Below are positions 44,162 to 55,257 of a stretch of 64,000 nucleotides of DNA, in pieces. Source of the DNA: Gonocerus acuteangulatus (taxonomy: Eukaryota > Arthropoda > Insecta > Hemiptera > Coreidae); contig OX328124.1 in assembly GCA_946811695.1 (NCBI GenBank), forward strand, positions 25,188,126-25,252,125. Reading direction: 5' to 3'. Below the pieces are notes generated by a model that saw only the letters and a program-made list of their open reading frames with translations, made no database searches and had not been told where the DNA came from. Position numbers and translations under genes: made by a program. How positions within the stretch are numbered: position 1 is the stretch's first letter; each line of letters opens with the position of its first letter.

Positions 44162-44372
44162 TTTTTTTTTTTTTTTTTTTTTTTGCATAAATTTAACATA
44201 AATTTAATGGCACATCTTGGCCATTAGCGCCGGGCTATCTATAGGTTGCCACCTTTTTATAATGCCAACAGCACGTGGTCGGTAACCCATTCAGGTACTG
44301 ACCACGCCCGACGTTGCTTAACTTCGGTGATCAACGGGAACCGGTGTATTCAACGTGGCTATGGCCGTTGGC
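44162..44372 (-). repeat. 5S-rRNA-derived SINE, copy 3 (full length)
   Basis: Minus strand: GCCAACGGCCATAGCCACG, TTGAATACACCGGTTCCCG, GAAGTTAAGCAACGTCGGGC, GTGGTCAGTACCTGAATGGG, TGCTGTTGGC. Then the body AAAAGGTGGCAACCTATAG, ATAGCCCGGCGCTAATGGCC, AAGATGTGCCATTAAATTT, a short TAAATTTATG repeat and a 23-base poly(A). The best copy: its head resembles a complete 5S gene of about 113 bases with internal control region. Confidence 0.9.
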
Positions 44373-44782
44373 TTTTCTTGTAAATAATTTTAAAATGTCA
44401 TTACCTCCAACATTCAACCTAATCGAAGGTTTCTATGCTTATTAGGTGGTATGTCTTAAATTAATCACTCATTTTCACTTCATTACGAGGTCATTACTGA
44501 CGAGTTGTGACTAAATCGGATCGGATCAGATCGGGTGAAATACGGTTCAAATGTAGGTGCAGCCTTAGACAGTGAAATAAAAAATAGGAAAAAATAAATA
44601 TAACAAACAAAGCACTACAGTGTACGTTCCAAATACTAATATTTTTTTTTTTTTTTAAATCTTTATGAACATTACAATATTTTTGAGTTGTATTTTGATG
44701 TTGTGTTTTTGAATTTGGCGCCACCCAAACTTTGTAGATAATCTTTACGAATGTGATGAATGTATGATGTTTCTTTTCTCCT

Positions 44783-44829
44783 TAGAGGTCCCAGATCCCG
44801 GGGCCACAGTTGTGAATGACAATAACATG
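44783..44829 (+). CDS. Candidate terminal exon of an unknown gene (weak)
   Basis: TGTTTCTTTTCTCCTTAG is a strong splice acceptor. It is followed by a GC-richer frame EVPDPGATVVNDNNM and a TAG stop. It could be the last coding exon of a gene lying to the left. I recognise no family; splice-like signals of this quality also occur by chance. Confidence 0.2.
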
Positions 44830-45106
44830 TAGGCAGTCAACAAATACAACACTTCAGTCAAACTTACATTTCATTTCACCCTAGCAGAACTCATCAATTT
44901 TGTATAAATATTTTTATTTGTAAAAAAAAATAGATTTATTATGTTTTTAATTGGTAAATGATATAGTATTCCTTATTGTTGTTTATTATTATTTTACGAT
45001 GCCATTTCGTAAATAGATAACATGCTCTGGTGTGTATTACTTTTGTCGTCTCCGTGATTGTGTGCGATCAATAGTCGACAGAAGGTATTCAACACAGTTT
45101 ATTATA

Positions 45107-45112
<6 letters not shown>

Positions 45113-45166
<54 letters not shown>
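45113..45166. repeat. (TA)n microsatellite
   Basis: Alternating TA run. Confidence 0.9.
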
Positions 45167-45168
<2 letters not shown>

Positions 45169-45704
45169 AAATAAATCACTATTTCGACATAAAATATTCT
45201 GAGTATATGAAAAAACAGGAAATAAACAAATAACACTGGTCTACAACGAAATTGTAAGAGAGTTACCGCTCCAGTCATGTGTTTGTTTTTTTTTTATTTT
45301 TTTTTTGTTTTTTTTTTTTATAAATTTCAAATTTACTTGAAAATTAGATGAGATAGAAGATATCTGATTGCAAATTCTTTTTTTTCATTAAACATTCTTT
45401 AAGGTACAGCTATTATAATTTTTGAGACAGCTTTATTACTGCCGGATTTGCTGACAAGTTATCGCCTTTGAAGTCGTATATCTCTGGATATGCTCAACGG
45501 ATTTCAAAGAGAATTTGTTACCCTAAAATTTACATATTTTAATTAAGTAAATAGGGACTTCGTTTTCAACCAAAATTTGATAAAAAAAAAACACTGTTTC
45601 CGTTTATCCCGTTTTTCTAAGAATTGGAGGGTGAGGCAGAAAAACGGGTTGGATCTCAAGAACGCTAAATCCAGATCTGCAAGAAATGCTAAATAGATCT
45701 CATG

Positions 45705-45706
<2 letters not shown>

Positions 45707-45764
<58 letters not shown>
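45707..45764 (+). repeat. Poly(A) run of 58
   Basis: Uninterrupted A run. Confidence 0.9.
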
Positions 45765-45767
<3 letters not shown>

Positions 45768-46493
45768 ATTTTGTAGACCAGTGTAAACGAACAAATTGAA
45801 TAGAAAAAGCACAATTATATATTATTCCCATTCATCGGGCGTGTGTGTTTTGTTTCGTACTGACCGAATCCGTGGTCAGACAGTATTTATTATTTATTGT
45901 ATAATAAATATCTAAATATTTGATTAATAAACATACAGAATAAAAGTTACGAGAACTGTTGCTTTTAACACTCAGACTATAAATATTATCATTCCTCTGG
46001 TAAAATAAAAAGTAAAATAGAGATTTATGTTGAATATATGAACCACGTTTTATTTATGATTTATAAAGAAAAAAATAGTTTCTTTGTATTTAATAAAGTA
46101 ATAGAGCATTTTCATATACCTGATGACACATACCAGATTAAACTCCATTTTGGGTAAATAAAACCATTGTATGAAGAATATCGTTCTCGTTTTGTATCGA
46201 AGAACGAGAATTGTCGCACGTGCGCATAGAGCAAGAAAGACAGTGCGACGGTATTTTTTAATGGCTGAACGCGAGAGGCAGATTGTGACGATGAAAGTCA
46301 ACTAAGAAATTTGTGGTTTGAAAGAAGAATGAATTCAGACGGCAATTGAAGTTTGTGAGATTATATGAAATGTGGATGCAGTAAAATTATGATGAGTGTT
46401 CAGGTAACATCTAAAGACTCTGAACAAACATATCCCTAAGGATAGGGACTTAAAAAAAAATAAAGTTATAGGTTATTTGGACTATCGACTGTT

Positions 46494-46546
46494 AATTAAT
46501 TAACGGCTCGACAGACATCTGGAAGCTGCCCTTGGCCCTCACAAGG
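46494..46546 (-). repeat. Second copy of an RTE-type LINE 3' end
   Basis: ATTAATTAACGGCTCGACAG and GGAAGCTGCCCTTGGCCCTC duplicate the end of the LINE at 46,764 with substitutions. Only about 50 bp remains. Confidence 0.55.
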
Positions 46547-46763
46547 ACAATGTCATGGTCCAATGTTGCACGGAACGTTATGCTACTTGTGCGTTGGCTT
46601 AGTCATGTCTTAGCAAACAGGAAATATGTTACTCAAACGGGATATGTTATATTACTCTCATATTCGCTGGTTTGCTAATGTTTATTTTGCGGAAATTAAT
46701 TAATAGAATATAAAATAACGGATCCTGGCGTTCAGCTAGAGAGACGTCAAAACGTATCTGTAT

Positions 46764-47225
46764 AATTAATTAACGGCTGGACAGGTGCTGGAAGCTGCCC
46801 TTGGCCCTCTCAACTGCCTATATCCACTCATCTCTGTCAGTAGCAAGTCTGCTGGACACTCCAACCATCTTTAGATCCTCAGCCACCGAGTCCTTCCATC
46901 TTCCCTTAGGTCTTCCTCGTGCTCTGGTTCCATCTGGGATTCCATAGTACAACATCCTGCTTCCTCTGTCTTCCATCCTTACAACATGGCCCAACCATTT
47001 AAGGCGCTGAATTCGCACGAAATGGGAAACTTTTAGATCCTCGAATAAGTCGTATATCTCTTTATTCTTTCTCATTCGATGTACCCCATTTTCCTTAATT
47101 GGTCCCATTATGCGTCTCAGCACCTTTCTCTCGAATCTATCAATCTTTTCGGATAGATTTTTGCGTAGGGTCCAGGTTGGCCTATAGACTGTTGTTCGTA
47201 AACCGAGTTAGTGTTAGGTTACAAC
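46764..47225 (-). pseudogene. RTE-type LINE, C-terminal end of endonuclease-reverse transcriptase
   Basis: Minus strand MLRRIMGPIKENGVHRMRKN, IQRLKWLGHVVRMEDRGSRM and GRPKGRWKDSVAEDLKMVGV are the hallmark C-terminal blocks (RWLGHVxRM and GRPxxRW) that follow the RT in RTE/craniate-type LINEs. Upstream RT and AP endonuclease are missing and the frame breaks at DEW. A 5'-truncated dead copy. Confidence 0.85.
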
Positions 47226-47572
47226 GTTCTATCTATTCAGTACTGAAAGATTATGATGAAGTCAATTAGAAACACTTTTAATGTGCTACAATTATAGCTT
47301 ATATACAGCTGAGCTCTACTGTATTCTAGTTGGACTGAACAACATTCCTAGGGCAGACAGACGAGACGTGATTCTGTGCACTCATTCATTGAGTACACTA
47401 CAGTCACAAGCTGACTGAAATAATACACATCTTCAAAACTCACATAACAAACACATTACAATCTTCTAGCTGATAGGTCATAGAATTCTCTATATATGCA
47501 AAACGTGCTGCAAGACAAAATTAGCTTAACCGATCAAACACACCCAAAACTTCAGCAATACACTCAAACAAC

Positions 47573-47832
47573 GTATCGTCGATGCAAAAGCAAAGCATCG
47601 AATGTGAAAATCACACACTTTCCAGAGTGAAATGACTTTTATTCATTACTTTGCTTTTGGACAGTCAAATAGTCGGCAGATTCGACCTTTTGATAGTTCT
47701 TACTCTCCCCTTTCACTGAGTGAACTTAGATTCGAGAGTTTGTCATCCATCAGTCCAACAGCAATCAGTATAGATTGAAAATCAAAAATGCATTTTTTCA
47801 CAGTCGATACTTTGAATTTGTTTCGACGATAA
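47573..47832. mobile_element. MITE family TATCGTC, copy C
   Basis: Ends TATCGTCGATGCAAAAGC and TTGTTTCGACGATA are inverted. The interior shares GGACAGTCAAATAGTCGGC, CCTTTTGATAG and CCATCAGTCCAACAGCAATC with copies A and B. No transposase. Confidence 0.8.
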
Positions 47833-47989
47833 TATAAATATTGTGTTTTAAACTTTAAAAGAATGAAACTCTGTGAGCAAAATATTAATTATATTTTTAA
47901 CTGTTAAAGGGAAAGTATTACATTTCTGTTCATATGGCTTAATCAATTCAATTTTATAGACAGGTGACAAAAACAAATAAATAAATAAA

Positions 47990-48267
47990 AACATCTAGAT
48001 AAATCTTTCAATGAATTTCTAAATTCCTGCAATAAATCATTGGCAAGACTGTTGGAGTCAACTAACTGATAATAAATTACTTATCATCAAAGATAGAACT
48101 CAAGAGTGGACATACAGCTACCACGACAGTAGACGAAGAATTGCCTGATACAAGAATAACACAAAAATATCTCATGACATGAGATACCACATCCCAACTT
48201 GTGGTATACGCAATAGAGACTTCACTGACCTTGTTACAGAATGCAAAGGAAGTAATATTCCATGACA
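47990..48267 (+). pseudogene. LINE 3' scrap
   Basis: Frames give WQDCWSQLTDNKLLIIKDRT and EWTYSYHDSRRRIA, then CGIRNRDFTDLVTECKGS, the linker and C-terminal zinc region of an RNase H-bearing LINE. Ends where the F2 SINE begins. Confidence 0.6.
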
Positions 48268-48549
48268 TAAACGAAGAGGCCATGAGTGCCCTGAGGGGCA
48301 GATACTAAGATGTATCTCATCCATGACCATACGGCACACTAGGGAGATAGTGTGGTCAGTAATATGCTTAGGCTGCCTAATTTTCTCCTTTGCAGGTACC
48401 CATTAATAAATGAATTAAAGGCTGGATTGGCCTAGGGACGGCTAGAGAGGCCGAATCCAACTCACGAACGAAGACACACACAAAAGATAAACATTTCTTT
48501 CTCGGGATTTGAACTTAGGCACTATATTAGTCCACTACCACTTAGCAAC
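48268..48549 (-). repeat. tRNA-derived SINE F2 (diverged)
   Basis: Minus strand head is eroded (GGTTGCTAAGTGG). Body retains AACCCATGA-type and GGTACCTGCAAAGGAG blocks and ends GTGCCCCTCAGGGCACTCAT. The stem-loop module is deleted. Confidence 0.7.
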
Positions 48550-48699
48550 CCATTCAATAGAAAAATTCAAGGAATTACTGCGAGAGTGTAATAATGGAGT
48601 ATGAACACTCAAAACTACATTACATGTTCGGCTAATCTCTATTTACTTTAGATGGAATTGTAGCATTATAACCACGGGAATCGTTATTTGGAAAAATAA

Positions 48700-48828
48700 C
48701 AAGAACAAGTCGGGCGTTGCCAGTACCTGAATGGGTGACCGACCATGTGTTGTTGGCTAAACGGGTGTTAACCTGTAGATAGCCTGGCGTTAATAGCACA
48801 ATTGTTGATATGCAGAAATAATAATAAT
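48700..48828 (+). repeat. 5S-derived SINE, copy 4 (5'-truncated)
   Basis: AAGTCGGGCGTTGCCAGTAC, CTGAATGGGTGACCGACC, TGTTGTTGGC, then GTTAACCTGTAGATAGCC, TGGCGTTAATAGCAC and an AATAATAATAA tail. Plus strand. Retains the 3' half of the 5S head. Confidence 0.8.
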
Positions 48829-50229
48829 AAAAAAAATAAGAATTTCGCATGTAGTACACCAACAGATTTGATCTCTCCCAATGAAGAAAAATACGTAATT
48901 GGAATTAATTTTAAGTTTGACAACTTAAATTGAAAACTTATCACGTTTGAAAATACTTGATTCTAAACGAAGACAGGATGTAAGATTAATTGAGTTGCTA
49001 ATGAAGTTATTCTGGTTATCATAATTATTTTAAAAACGGCTGATTTTTATAAACGATTAATTTCGTACAATTTGACCAACCTTGCTGATTTCCTAGAATA
49101 ACTAAGTTCTGAGGATACTGTTCTTTGTGTAATCGCCATTGAAGCGGGACACTCATACAATAAATAAAGATAGTACGTTTGCTACTTCCGAGCAATGAAT
49201 TTTGAAGATTTAGAAAGATATTGCGGCATTCAGACAAGAAAAAATAGAACAAAAAACAAGATATGTCACCAATCAACCCGATAGATAAATCTAGAATTAG
49301 TCCATGTGAAAAAAACACCAAAAGAAAAAAATATATAAAACATTTAAAAAAAGAAACATTGTGTATATCTTTTGGACTTTATAAGTAGCAGACGAATAGT
49401 CGACAGTTAAATAAAAACAAAACATTAAGAGCGAGTTGGACGTAAATTGTGAGAACAAAACGAGGTGATTTATACAAGCTGATGTACATTGTGGTTCCAG
49501 GTCACGTACTGGAATACTTGGATCTTGGCGTTCCAACCTTCTCTCCGTCAAGGAAGTAAAGTCCTACCTACTTGTAGAGGTATAAGTATAAGGTACTTAT
49601 ATTTATTTATTTTGCATTCAAGCACCATGTCTTTAATAAATCCCTCTTTATAATACATACAAAGTATTTCATCTCTTATATATTTAGATCAGGTATATCT
49701 GGCAGCGCGCTCATGTAGCTCAGTCGGGTTGGAAGGAAAACAGTTCAACTCGAAGAAACTGCGACATCTTAGCGGACTTCCATGACGTTCTTACTACTAG
49801 TATGATTTGGAAAGCTAGGAATAGATATATTTCATACATATTGTGGAAAACTTAAACACCTATTGAAATGAATGTTTGAGAAAATGACACTTTAGGTGCC
49901 ACAATGCTCGGAAAGCTCTAGTACAAAATACAACGAAGTTTTCCTCATTGTACATTTTTTTTTATGAAGAATTCATTGTACTGCTAAACGCAACAAGCAA
50001 TGCAATACTCAGGAGAAAAAGATACACAAAAAACGTTCTAAGAACTAAATCGACAATTTCGAACTTTCATGCATGTATTTCTTCGACTAAGATCATCCCA
50101 TCAAACACTTGTCGAGAACTGGTTTTGTAGAAAATTTAATAAGATTTCGAATGGTTACGTTTCATTTACCACGAGTTATCCAAACGTTTTCGACAAATTT
50201 AAGAAAATATTCGAAAATCCCAAAACACC
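48829..50229. other. No gene; left part is old repeat DNA
   Basis: 50,100-50,225 resembles 54,385-54,490 and is probably the 3' untranslated part of the mariner element. 49,705-49,755 has an imperfect tRNA-like pair of boxes that I do not accept as a gene. Confidence 0.35.
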
Positions 50230-51245
50230 TTATCTGTTATCGTTGGTGCTCAATGCGATGGACTGAGGAGAGACCAATCGACAAGCATTTTCCACTCTTT
50301 GCTGCAGTTCTTCAACTGATGTTGCAGAATTATGATTGGCATAAACGATATTTTTCAAATGTCCCCACAAGAAAAAGTCTAACGGAGTTAGATCGGGTGA
50401 CCGAGGAGGCCAACAGATGGGACCGTGAGGTCCTATCCACCGGTCCCGGTAGTGCCGATTTAAGTTACCCATCAAGCTGCAGTATCATTCTTTGCCGATG
50501 CTGCAGAGGTACACCTTCTAGTAAAGCCGGCAATTGTTCTCTCAAGAAATTTAGAAACTGAGCTCCATTTAAATTATTTCGGTAGAAATAAGGACCAATT
50601 AATTTATTTCCGAGAAGTCCGAACCCAAACGTTGATGCTGTGAACCACCTGGTGATGACAAGAATAGGAGATTCTAGGATTTTCCTGTGCCCACGTTCGA
50701 AAATTCCAACGATTTAACATACCGTTAGTGGTGAACTTCGATTCATCAGTCCATAGGACATATGGAAACATGTTTTCATCAACTACCAAACTCGACATTT
50801 GTGCAAGGAACGTTAGACGCCTGTCATAATCAGTGTCCCGGAGCCCCTGGACAAGATGAGAGCGATAAGGCTTGAAATTATAAGTCCGTAGTACATCTCT
50901 AATTTTGTTCTTTGAAAAACCTAAAACCCTTCCGGTATTTCGGAGAGAAGAATTTAGACTTTCCATAACATACAATAAAATATCCAGTTCCTCGTCGAAA
51001 TTGCGCTGCCGATATCTTGGTCGATCAGCAACTGATACAAATCTCCTCATATTGAGAGCAAAACGAATAAATGTTTTGTGGCTCACTTGAGGACGAGCGG
51101 GAAATTTTTGGGAGTACAACACAGCTGCACGACGAGCGATAAGACCACTTTCAATAAAACAATTGTACATATCAACTTTTTCCTCACGGGAAAACTGCAC
51201 TCTTCGGTTCATTTTGACTAGCTGATTAATACTGAATGTAGGCAA
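50230..51245 (-). pseudogene. Tc1/mariner-superfamily transposase, frameshifted
   Basis: Cut-and-paste transposase acting on CAGGGTGT-type ends. The first open part (51,245 to 50,604) has an N-terminal helix-turn-helix region (FSREEKVDMYNCFIESGLIA) and the first catalytic Asp in YVLWTDESKFTTNG. After a frameshift come FGLLGNKLIGPYFYR-type sequence and a decayed second Asp region (ILQLDG, then a stop). The last piece (50,475 to 50,230) has PRSPDLTPLDFFLWGHLKN with the third acidic residue. The likely start is the Met near 51,212 (MNRRVQFS). At least two breaks make it inactive. Confidence 0.85.
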
Positions 51246-51807
51246 GTAGGCATTGTTGTAATAGTTATCTATTTCCAGGAATTAAAGTTCCCTTACTTAA
51301 GACCATTTGGATAAACAAGATCAGTGAATGTAAACAGCTCTACCTTCACCGAACATACAGGGGCTTATTTCTCTTTCTTCTCTGCATCTTTAAAAGAAAC
51401 ATTTATTACGAATTACACCTAATAAGTTAATTATTTATTTACAAATTATTTCCCATATAACAAAAGAAATGCAAAGCAGGTTAAAGTAATTAGTAACGAA
51501 ACAATCAAAATGTATTTTGTTTCGAACTTTATGCCATAACTTTTTTATTAATTAACCAAATTAAAATCTGATTGCATCATTGATTTCAGTGTAAAAAATC
51601 CTTTAAAATGATGTATCGAAAGGTAAAGGATCTCATTTGAAATTTCAAAGTTGTATAGGCTTTGGGGTACCCCGAAATTTTGTTTTTCCAAAAGCAGGCC
51701 AAAATCTTAAACTAGATTAAAAATTATGAAATACGTATTTTTTTGTTTTATTATACCGTTATCCGTTCAAGAGAAATTCAGCCGGGCCATCTAAAAAGGA
51801 CACCCTG
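51246..51807 (-). mobile_element. 5' flank and terminus of the mariner-type element
   Basis: Non-coding DNA running to AAAAAGGACACCCTG at 51,807, followed by TA. This is the 5' end of the minus-strand element, matching CAGGGTGTCC-type termini. I could not find the opposite terminus left of 50,230, so the element may be truncated. Confidence 0.6.
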
Positions 51808-52093
51808 TATAAAAGTAGGATGTTTGAGCAACGAATAATGAAGATATTGCGGCAATCAATATAAATAAATAAATAAAGTAAAGCAGCTCCTGTGGGTCTG
51901 AATTATTAGCAAAATATTCCAAAAGTTGATATAATTCAAGGAAGAAAAATTATTTGGCTTTACTGAACAAAATGTTTAATATTCAATTCCATGATTTGTG
52001 ACCTTTATTCATGTACATTTATTTATTTTTATAAATATGGCAAAGGTCCAAATAATAGTACTCCAGATTCTTGCACTATTTTATTTTTGATAC

Positions 52094-52134
52094 GCCCTAC
52101 ATGTTTCGTGGCCTTATGCCACCTCCTCAGGGGC
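52094..52134 (-). ncRNA. Hammerhead-ribozyme-like motif (left arm)
   Basis: Mirror copy of the motif at 53,470-53,510: GCCC, CTGAGGA, GGTGGC, loop, GCCAC, GAAA, CATGTA, GGGC on the minus strand. Confidence 0.55.
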
Positions 52135-52427
52135 CATTAACTCCTAAAAACATTTTTTACAAATTTTTAATATCTTATTTTAGTAAATTTAATAATAATT
52201 ATACACCGAGTAACATTAAAATTCCTATACTAACCCCTAAACTTTATATGTAAAATATAATAATAAAAATAATATTGTTATATTGTACATACCCTATGTG
52301 TGGTCAGCTCGCCACCCATACTATGACTGAGGCTAGCTAAATATCTGTGTGGAGAGGCTTAGTAATCAGCTTATTAAGATAAGTTGTATAAAGGTTTGTA
52401 CTATTGCTTTTTTCTTTGGATTGTTCG

Positions 52428-52790
52428 CTATTTTCTAATGTTATTGTAAAATATTTTATCTAAAAATTTAATTTCTGTTTGTTTATTTACCGAGTTCCTG
52501 TTTTTTATTATGTGGATATTTTCTTTTATTTTTCGTTTAATGTTGTTTCTGTCCTCGTCAACTATTGCTATGTCGTCCAAGTCAAATGTAAGTCCGTTCT
52601 TAAATGCGTGGTCCGTTAGAGCTGTTTTATTTGATTTCTCGTCTATATTTTTGGCATGCTGCTTAATTCTATTCTTTAGTATTTGTGATGATTCCCCTAT
52701 GTAGCACTTGTTACAATCTTCACATTTAACTTTATATACGTTATATTTTGAATTTATTTGATTTACTTGGTCCTTAATTTTGCTGAAATT
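52428..52790 (-). CDS. GIY-YIG endonuclease domain of a Penelope-like element (left arm)
   Basis: About 120 codons belong to the element (NFSKIKDQVNQINSKYNVYK onward); the first ~18 residues of the longer frame are read from the spacer and opposite arm. The Y-x-Y-like NVYKVKCEDC, CYIGES and RIKQHAKN blocks are the GIY, YIG and catalytic Arg/His regions of the endonuclease that normally follows the RT in Penelope-like elements and nicks target DNA. DHAFKNGLTFDLDDIAIVDE follows. The RT is absent, so this is a fragment. Confidence 0.8.
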   Translation of the reverse strand, partial: NFSKIKDQVNQINSKYNVYKVKCEDCNKCYIGESSQILKNRIKQHAKNIDEKSNKTALTDHAFKNGLTFDLDDIAIVDEDRNNIKRKIKENIHIIKNRNSVNKQTEIKFLDKIFYNNIRK

Positions 52791-52811
52791 AATAATAACA
52801 AAATAGAAAAG

Positions 52812-53174
52812 AATTTCAGCAAAATTAAGGACCAAGTAAATCAAATAAATTCAAAATATAACGTATATAAAGTTAAATGTAAAGATTGTAACAAGTGCTA
52901 CATAGGGGAATCATCACAAATACTAAAGAATAGAATTAAGCAGCATGCCAAAAATATAGACGAGAAATCAAATAAAACAGCTCTAACGGACCACGCATTT
53001 AAGAACGGACATACATTTGACTTGGACGACATAGCAATAGTTGACAAGGACAGAAACAACATTAAACGAAAAATAAAAGAAAATATCCACATAATAAAAA
53101 ACAGGAACTCGGTAAATAAACAAACAGAAATTAAATTTTTAGATAAAATATTTTACAATAACATTAGAAAATAG
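52812..53174 (+). CDS. GIY-YIG endonuclease domain of a Penelope-like element (right arm)
   Basis: Inverse partner of the left-arm frame: NVYKVKCKDC, CYIGES, NRIKQHAKN, FKNGHTFDLDDIAIVDK. It differs from the left arm at a handful of residues (C-E-D versus C-K-D, GLTF versus GHTF, VDE versus VDK), so the arms have diverged slightly since joining. The conserved H of DHAFKNGH is kept. No RT upstream. Confidence 0.8.
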   Translation, partial: NFSKIKDQVNQINSKYNVYKVKCKDCNKCYIGESSQILKNRIKQHAKNIDEKSNKTALTDHAFKNGHTFDLDDIAIVDKDRNNIKRKIKENIHIIKNRNSVNKQTEIKFLDKIFYNNIRK

Positions 53175-53469
53175 CGAACAATCCAAAGGAAAAAGCAATA
53201 GTACAAACCTTTATACAACTTATCTTAATAAGCTGATTACTAAGCCTCTCCACACAGGTATTTAGCTCTAGCCTCAGTCATAGTATGGGTGGCGAGCTGA
53301 CCACACATAGGGTATGTACAATATAACAATGTTATTTTTATTATTATATTTTACATATAAAGTTTAGGGGTTAGTATAGGAATTTTAATGTTACTCGGTG
53401 TATAATTATTATTAAATTTACTAAAATAAGATATTAAAAATTTGTAAAAAATGTTTTTAGGAGTTAATG

Positions 53470-53510
53470 GCCCCTGAGGAGGTGGCATAAGGCCACGAAA
53501 CATGTAGGGC
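53470..53510 (+). ncRNA. Hammerhead-ribozyme-like motif (right arm)
   Basis: GCCC (stem I), CTGAGGA (core), G plus GTGGC, loop, GCCAC (stem II with one extra G), GAAA (core), C-AT-G (minimal stem III), TA (cleavage position), GGGC (stem I partner). All core bases fit CUGANGA...GAAA...UH. This is the best-preserved motif of the window; the extra G before stem II is the only irregularity. Confidence 0.6.
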
Positions 53511-53584
53511 GTATCAAAAATAAAATAGTGCAAGAATCTGGAGTACTATTATTTGGACCTTTGCCATATTTATAAAAATAAAAA

Positions 53585-54329
53585 AATGTTTAATGTTAAT
53601 TACTTCAATGAACCTTTATTAAATATCCACATTATACCACTGGAGCCTGTACATGAGGGACCCCTATCCGGAAGGCATGCATGACACACTAAGGACAAAC
53701 GGTTTACATACAGAATGCCTGTTTTACATCTAGCACTCGTCCTACTTGGCGGATCTACAAGCAGAGTGAAAAAAGCGAGAATGGTAAAGAACTGCTTTCT
53801 TTGCATTTCGTCATGAAAGGATGTTCTTCTGGAACGCATGACCTCAGAATTTAGACAAAAACACTCTTTTACTGTGTTTCCTGACCCACCCTATTTGAAG
53901 GAAATCCCATTTATTTATTTATGAACGTTCGCATATGACGTAAATAGCCTTTTGATTCGCTCAAAACAATAATTACATTTGAGGCGTTCCCGACCAGAAG
54001 GGCGAACTTGCCAAATGCAATCGTAGAGAAAAAGTCACTCACTTGCAGGAACTGCGTCATCATAGTGCGTTTCCGTTCTTATCCCTAGTGTCAATTGGAA
54101 AGATCGAAATAGAAACAGTTATTATTTTGGTTCGAACACCGCTACAAACTAGAAATAACTATTTCACAGCTCAATGCATTGAAAAATATCAAAATGTTTC
54201 TAATTTTCTTGACTTCTTCTACGATAAAACTAATTCTACAAAAAAATGAAATTTAAAACAAAAAAACAACCAATTTAAAAGTGAGCTAAACAACTACGAA
54301 AGCCCGTTAAAAAGAACAAAAGAAACACA
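53585..54329. other. No gene recognised
   Basis: A 79-codon minus-strand frame (53,600-53,839) has several cysteines but matches nothing I know. Confidence 0.4.
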
Positions 54330-55020
54330 TTTGAAGTTTTAAGCACTTATTTCTCCGATTGACATCGCCTAATCGAAAATTGCTTCAGAGGCTTTTTTGT
54401 AGAAAATTTAATAGGATTTCGATTATTTAATACAATTTCCCAACCTTTTTCGAGATATTAAGGAAAATATACGACGTGCCCAAAATTTTTCATGAAATAT
54501 TTTATTCTAATCCTTTCTTAACTCCAAACGTAACCAGAATTTAAACATCTTTGTTTATATGAATTTCATGCATGCAGAAATGTTTTAACTGAATCCCATG
54601 ATTCTAAGTACCCAAAGCAAAACCTTTATTCAACAAATATTTTTCCACTTTTCTCGAAAACGGTTAAAGCTATCGCCTTAAAAATGGTTTCGTCCCTTTT
54701 CCTAGGCCAAGAACCATATAAAACGACGAATTGCAAGCATATGATGTAAGCGTAAAGATTTTTTTCGCGCGAACTTCACTCCAAAAACCATGTTCCAGTG
54801 GACGGATGCTGCTAGTTAACGAACTAGATCTTTCAAATTAGAGAAAAGATTATTGTACCAAATTTCATCCGTTTTTGGAAGCGAACAGACAAATATATTC
54901 GTATATATAAATTTGAACCACTGTTATTTTCGTTCTCTAGGGGTTCTGAAACGTAAAATTTTCTAGACGGCACTTCTGGATTGCGTCATGAGATCAACCT
55001 TATAAGCAGGGTTCCTCTCT
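54330..55020. repeat. Old non-coding transposon-like DNA
   Basis: 54,330-54,490 (TTTTTGTAGAAAATTTAATA, TTTTTCGAGATATTAAGG) matches 50,100-50,225 next to the mariner gene, so it is likely a decayed relative. The rest is unassigned. Confidence 0.4.
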
Positions 55021-55257
55021 ATGAAGGGAGTAAGGAACCGCGCTAAAATGTACGTGTTCACCCTTCCGGCCCGCGCAGCTATGGCTCAAACCGAACTCCT
55101 CGCTCTTTTCTATGTGGATTTTTCATATTATAAAAAGGCGAACTCAAAAATTGAAAAAATAGAGAAAATCCGAATCCATTGGGTAAACGCGTTTCGGCTG
55201 CTCTTTTGCCCGTTTTGTAATAAAATTGGTCCAAAAATACCTAGTCTAAAACGGTAT

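Larger units (their letters stand above)
44830..46493. other. AT-rich, no gene
   Basis: Contains (TA)n at 45,113-45,166 and poly(A) at 45,707-45,764. No credible reading frames. Confidence 0.5.
52023..53584. mobile_element. 1.56-kb near-perfect palindrome of two Penelope-like 3' ends
   Basis: The left arm (52,023-52,790) and right arm (52,812-53,584) are inverse copies with only scattered substitutions, separated by a 21-bp spacer. Each arm carries, from the centre outward, a GIY-YIG reading frame, an AT-rich 3' UTR, and a hammerhead-like motif near the outer end. The reverse transcriptase is absent from both. Single strands would fold into a hairpin of about 770 bp. The arrangement fits two 5'-truncated elements joined head to head. 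Confidence 0.85.

Noticed and set aside
49705..49755. tRNA-like sequence (TAGCTCAGTCGGGTTGGAAG, AGTTCAACTCG)
   Set aside because: A-box-like and B-box-like parts are too close together, and no cloverleaf can be drawn.
50109..50561. 150-codon plus-strand open frame
   Set aside because: Antisense of the decayed mariner transposase; the sense strand has the conserved motifs.
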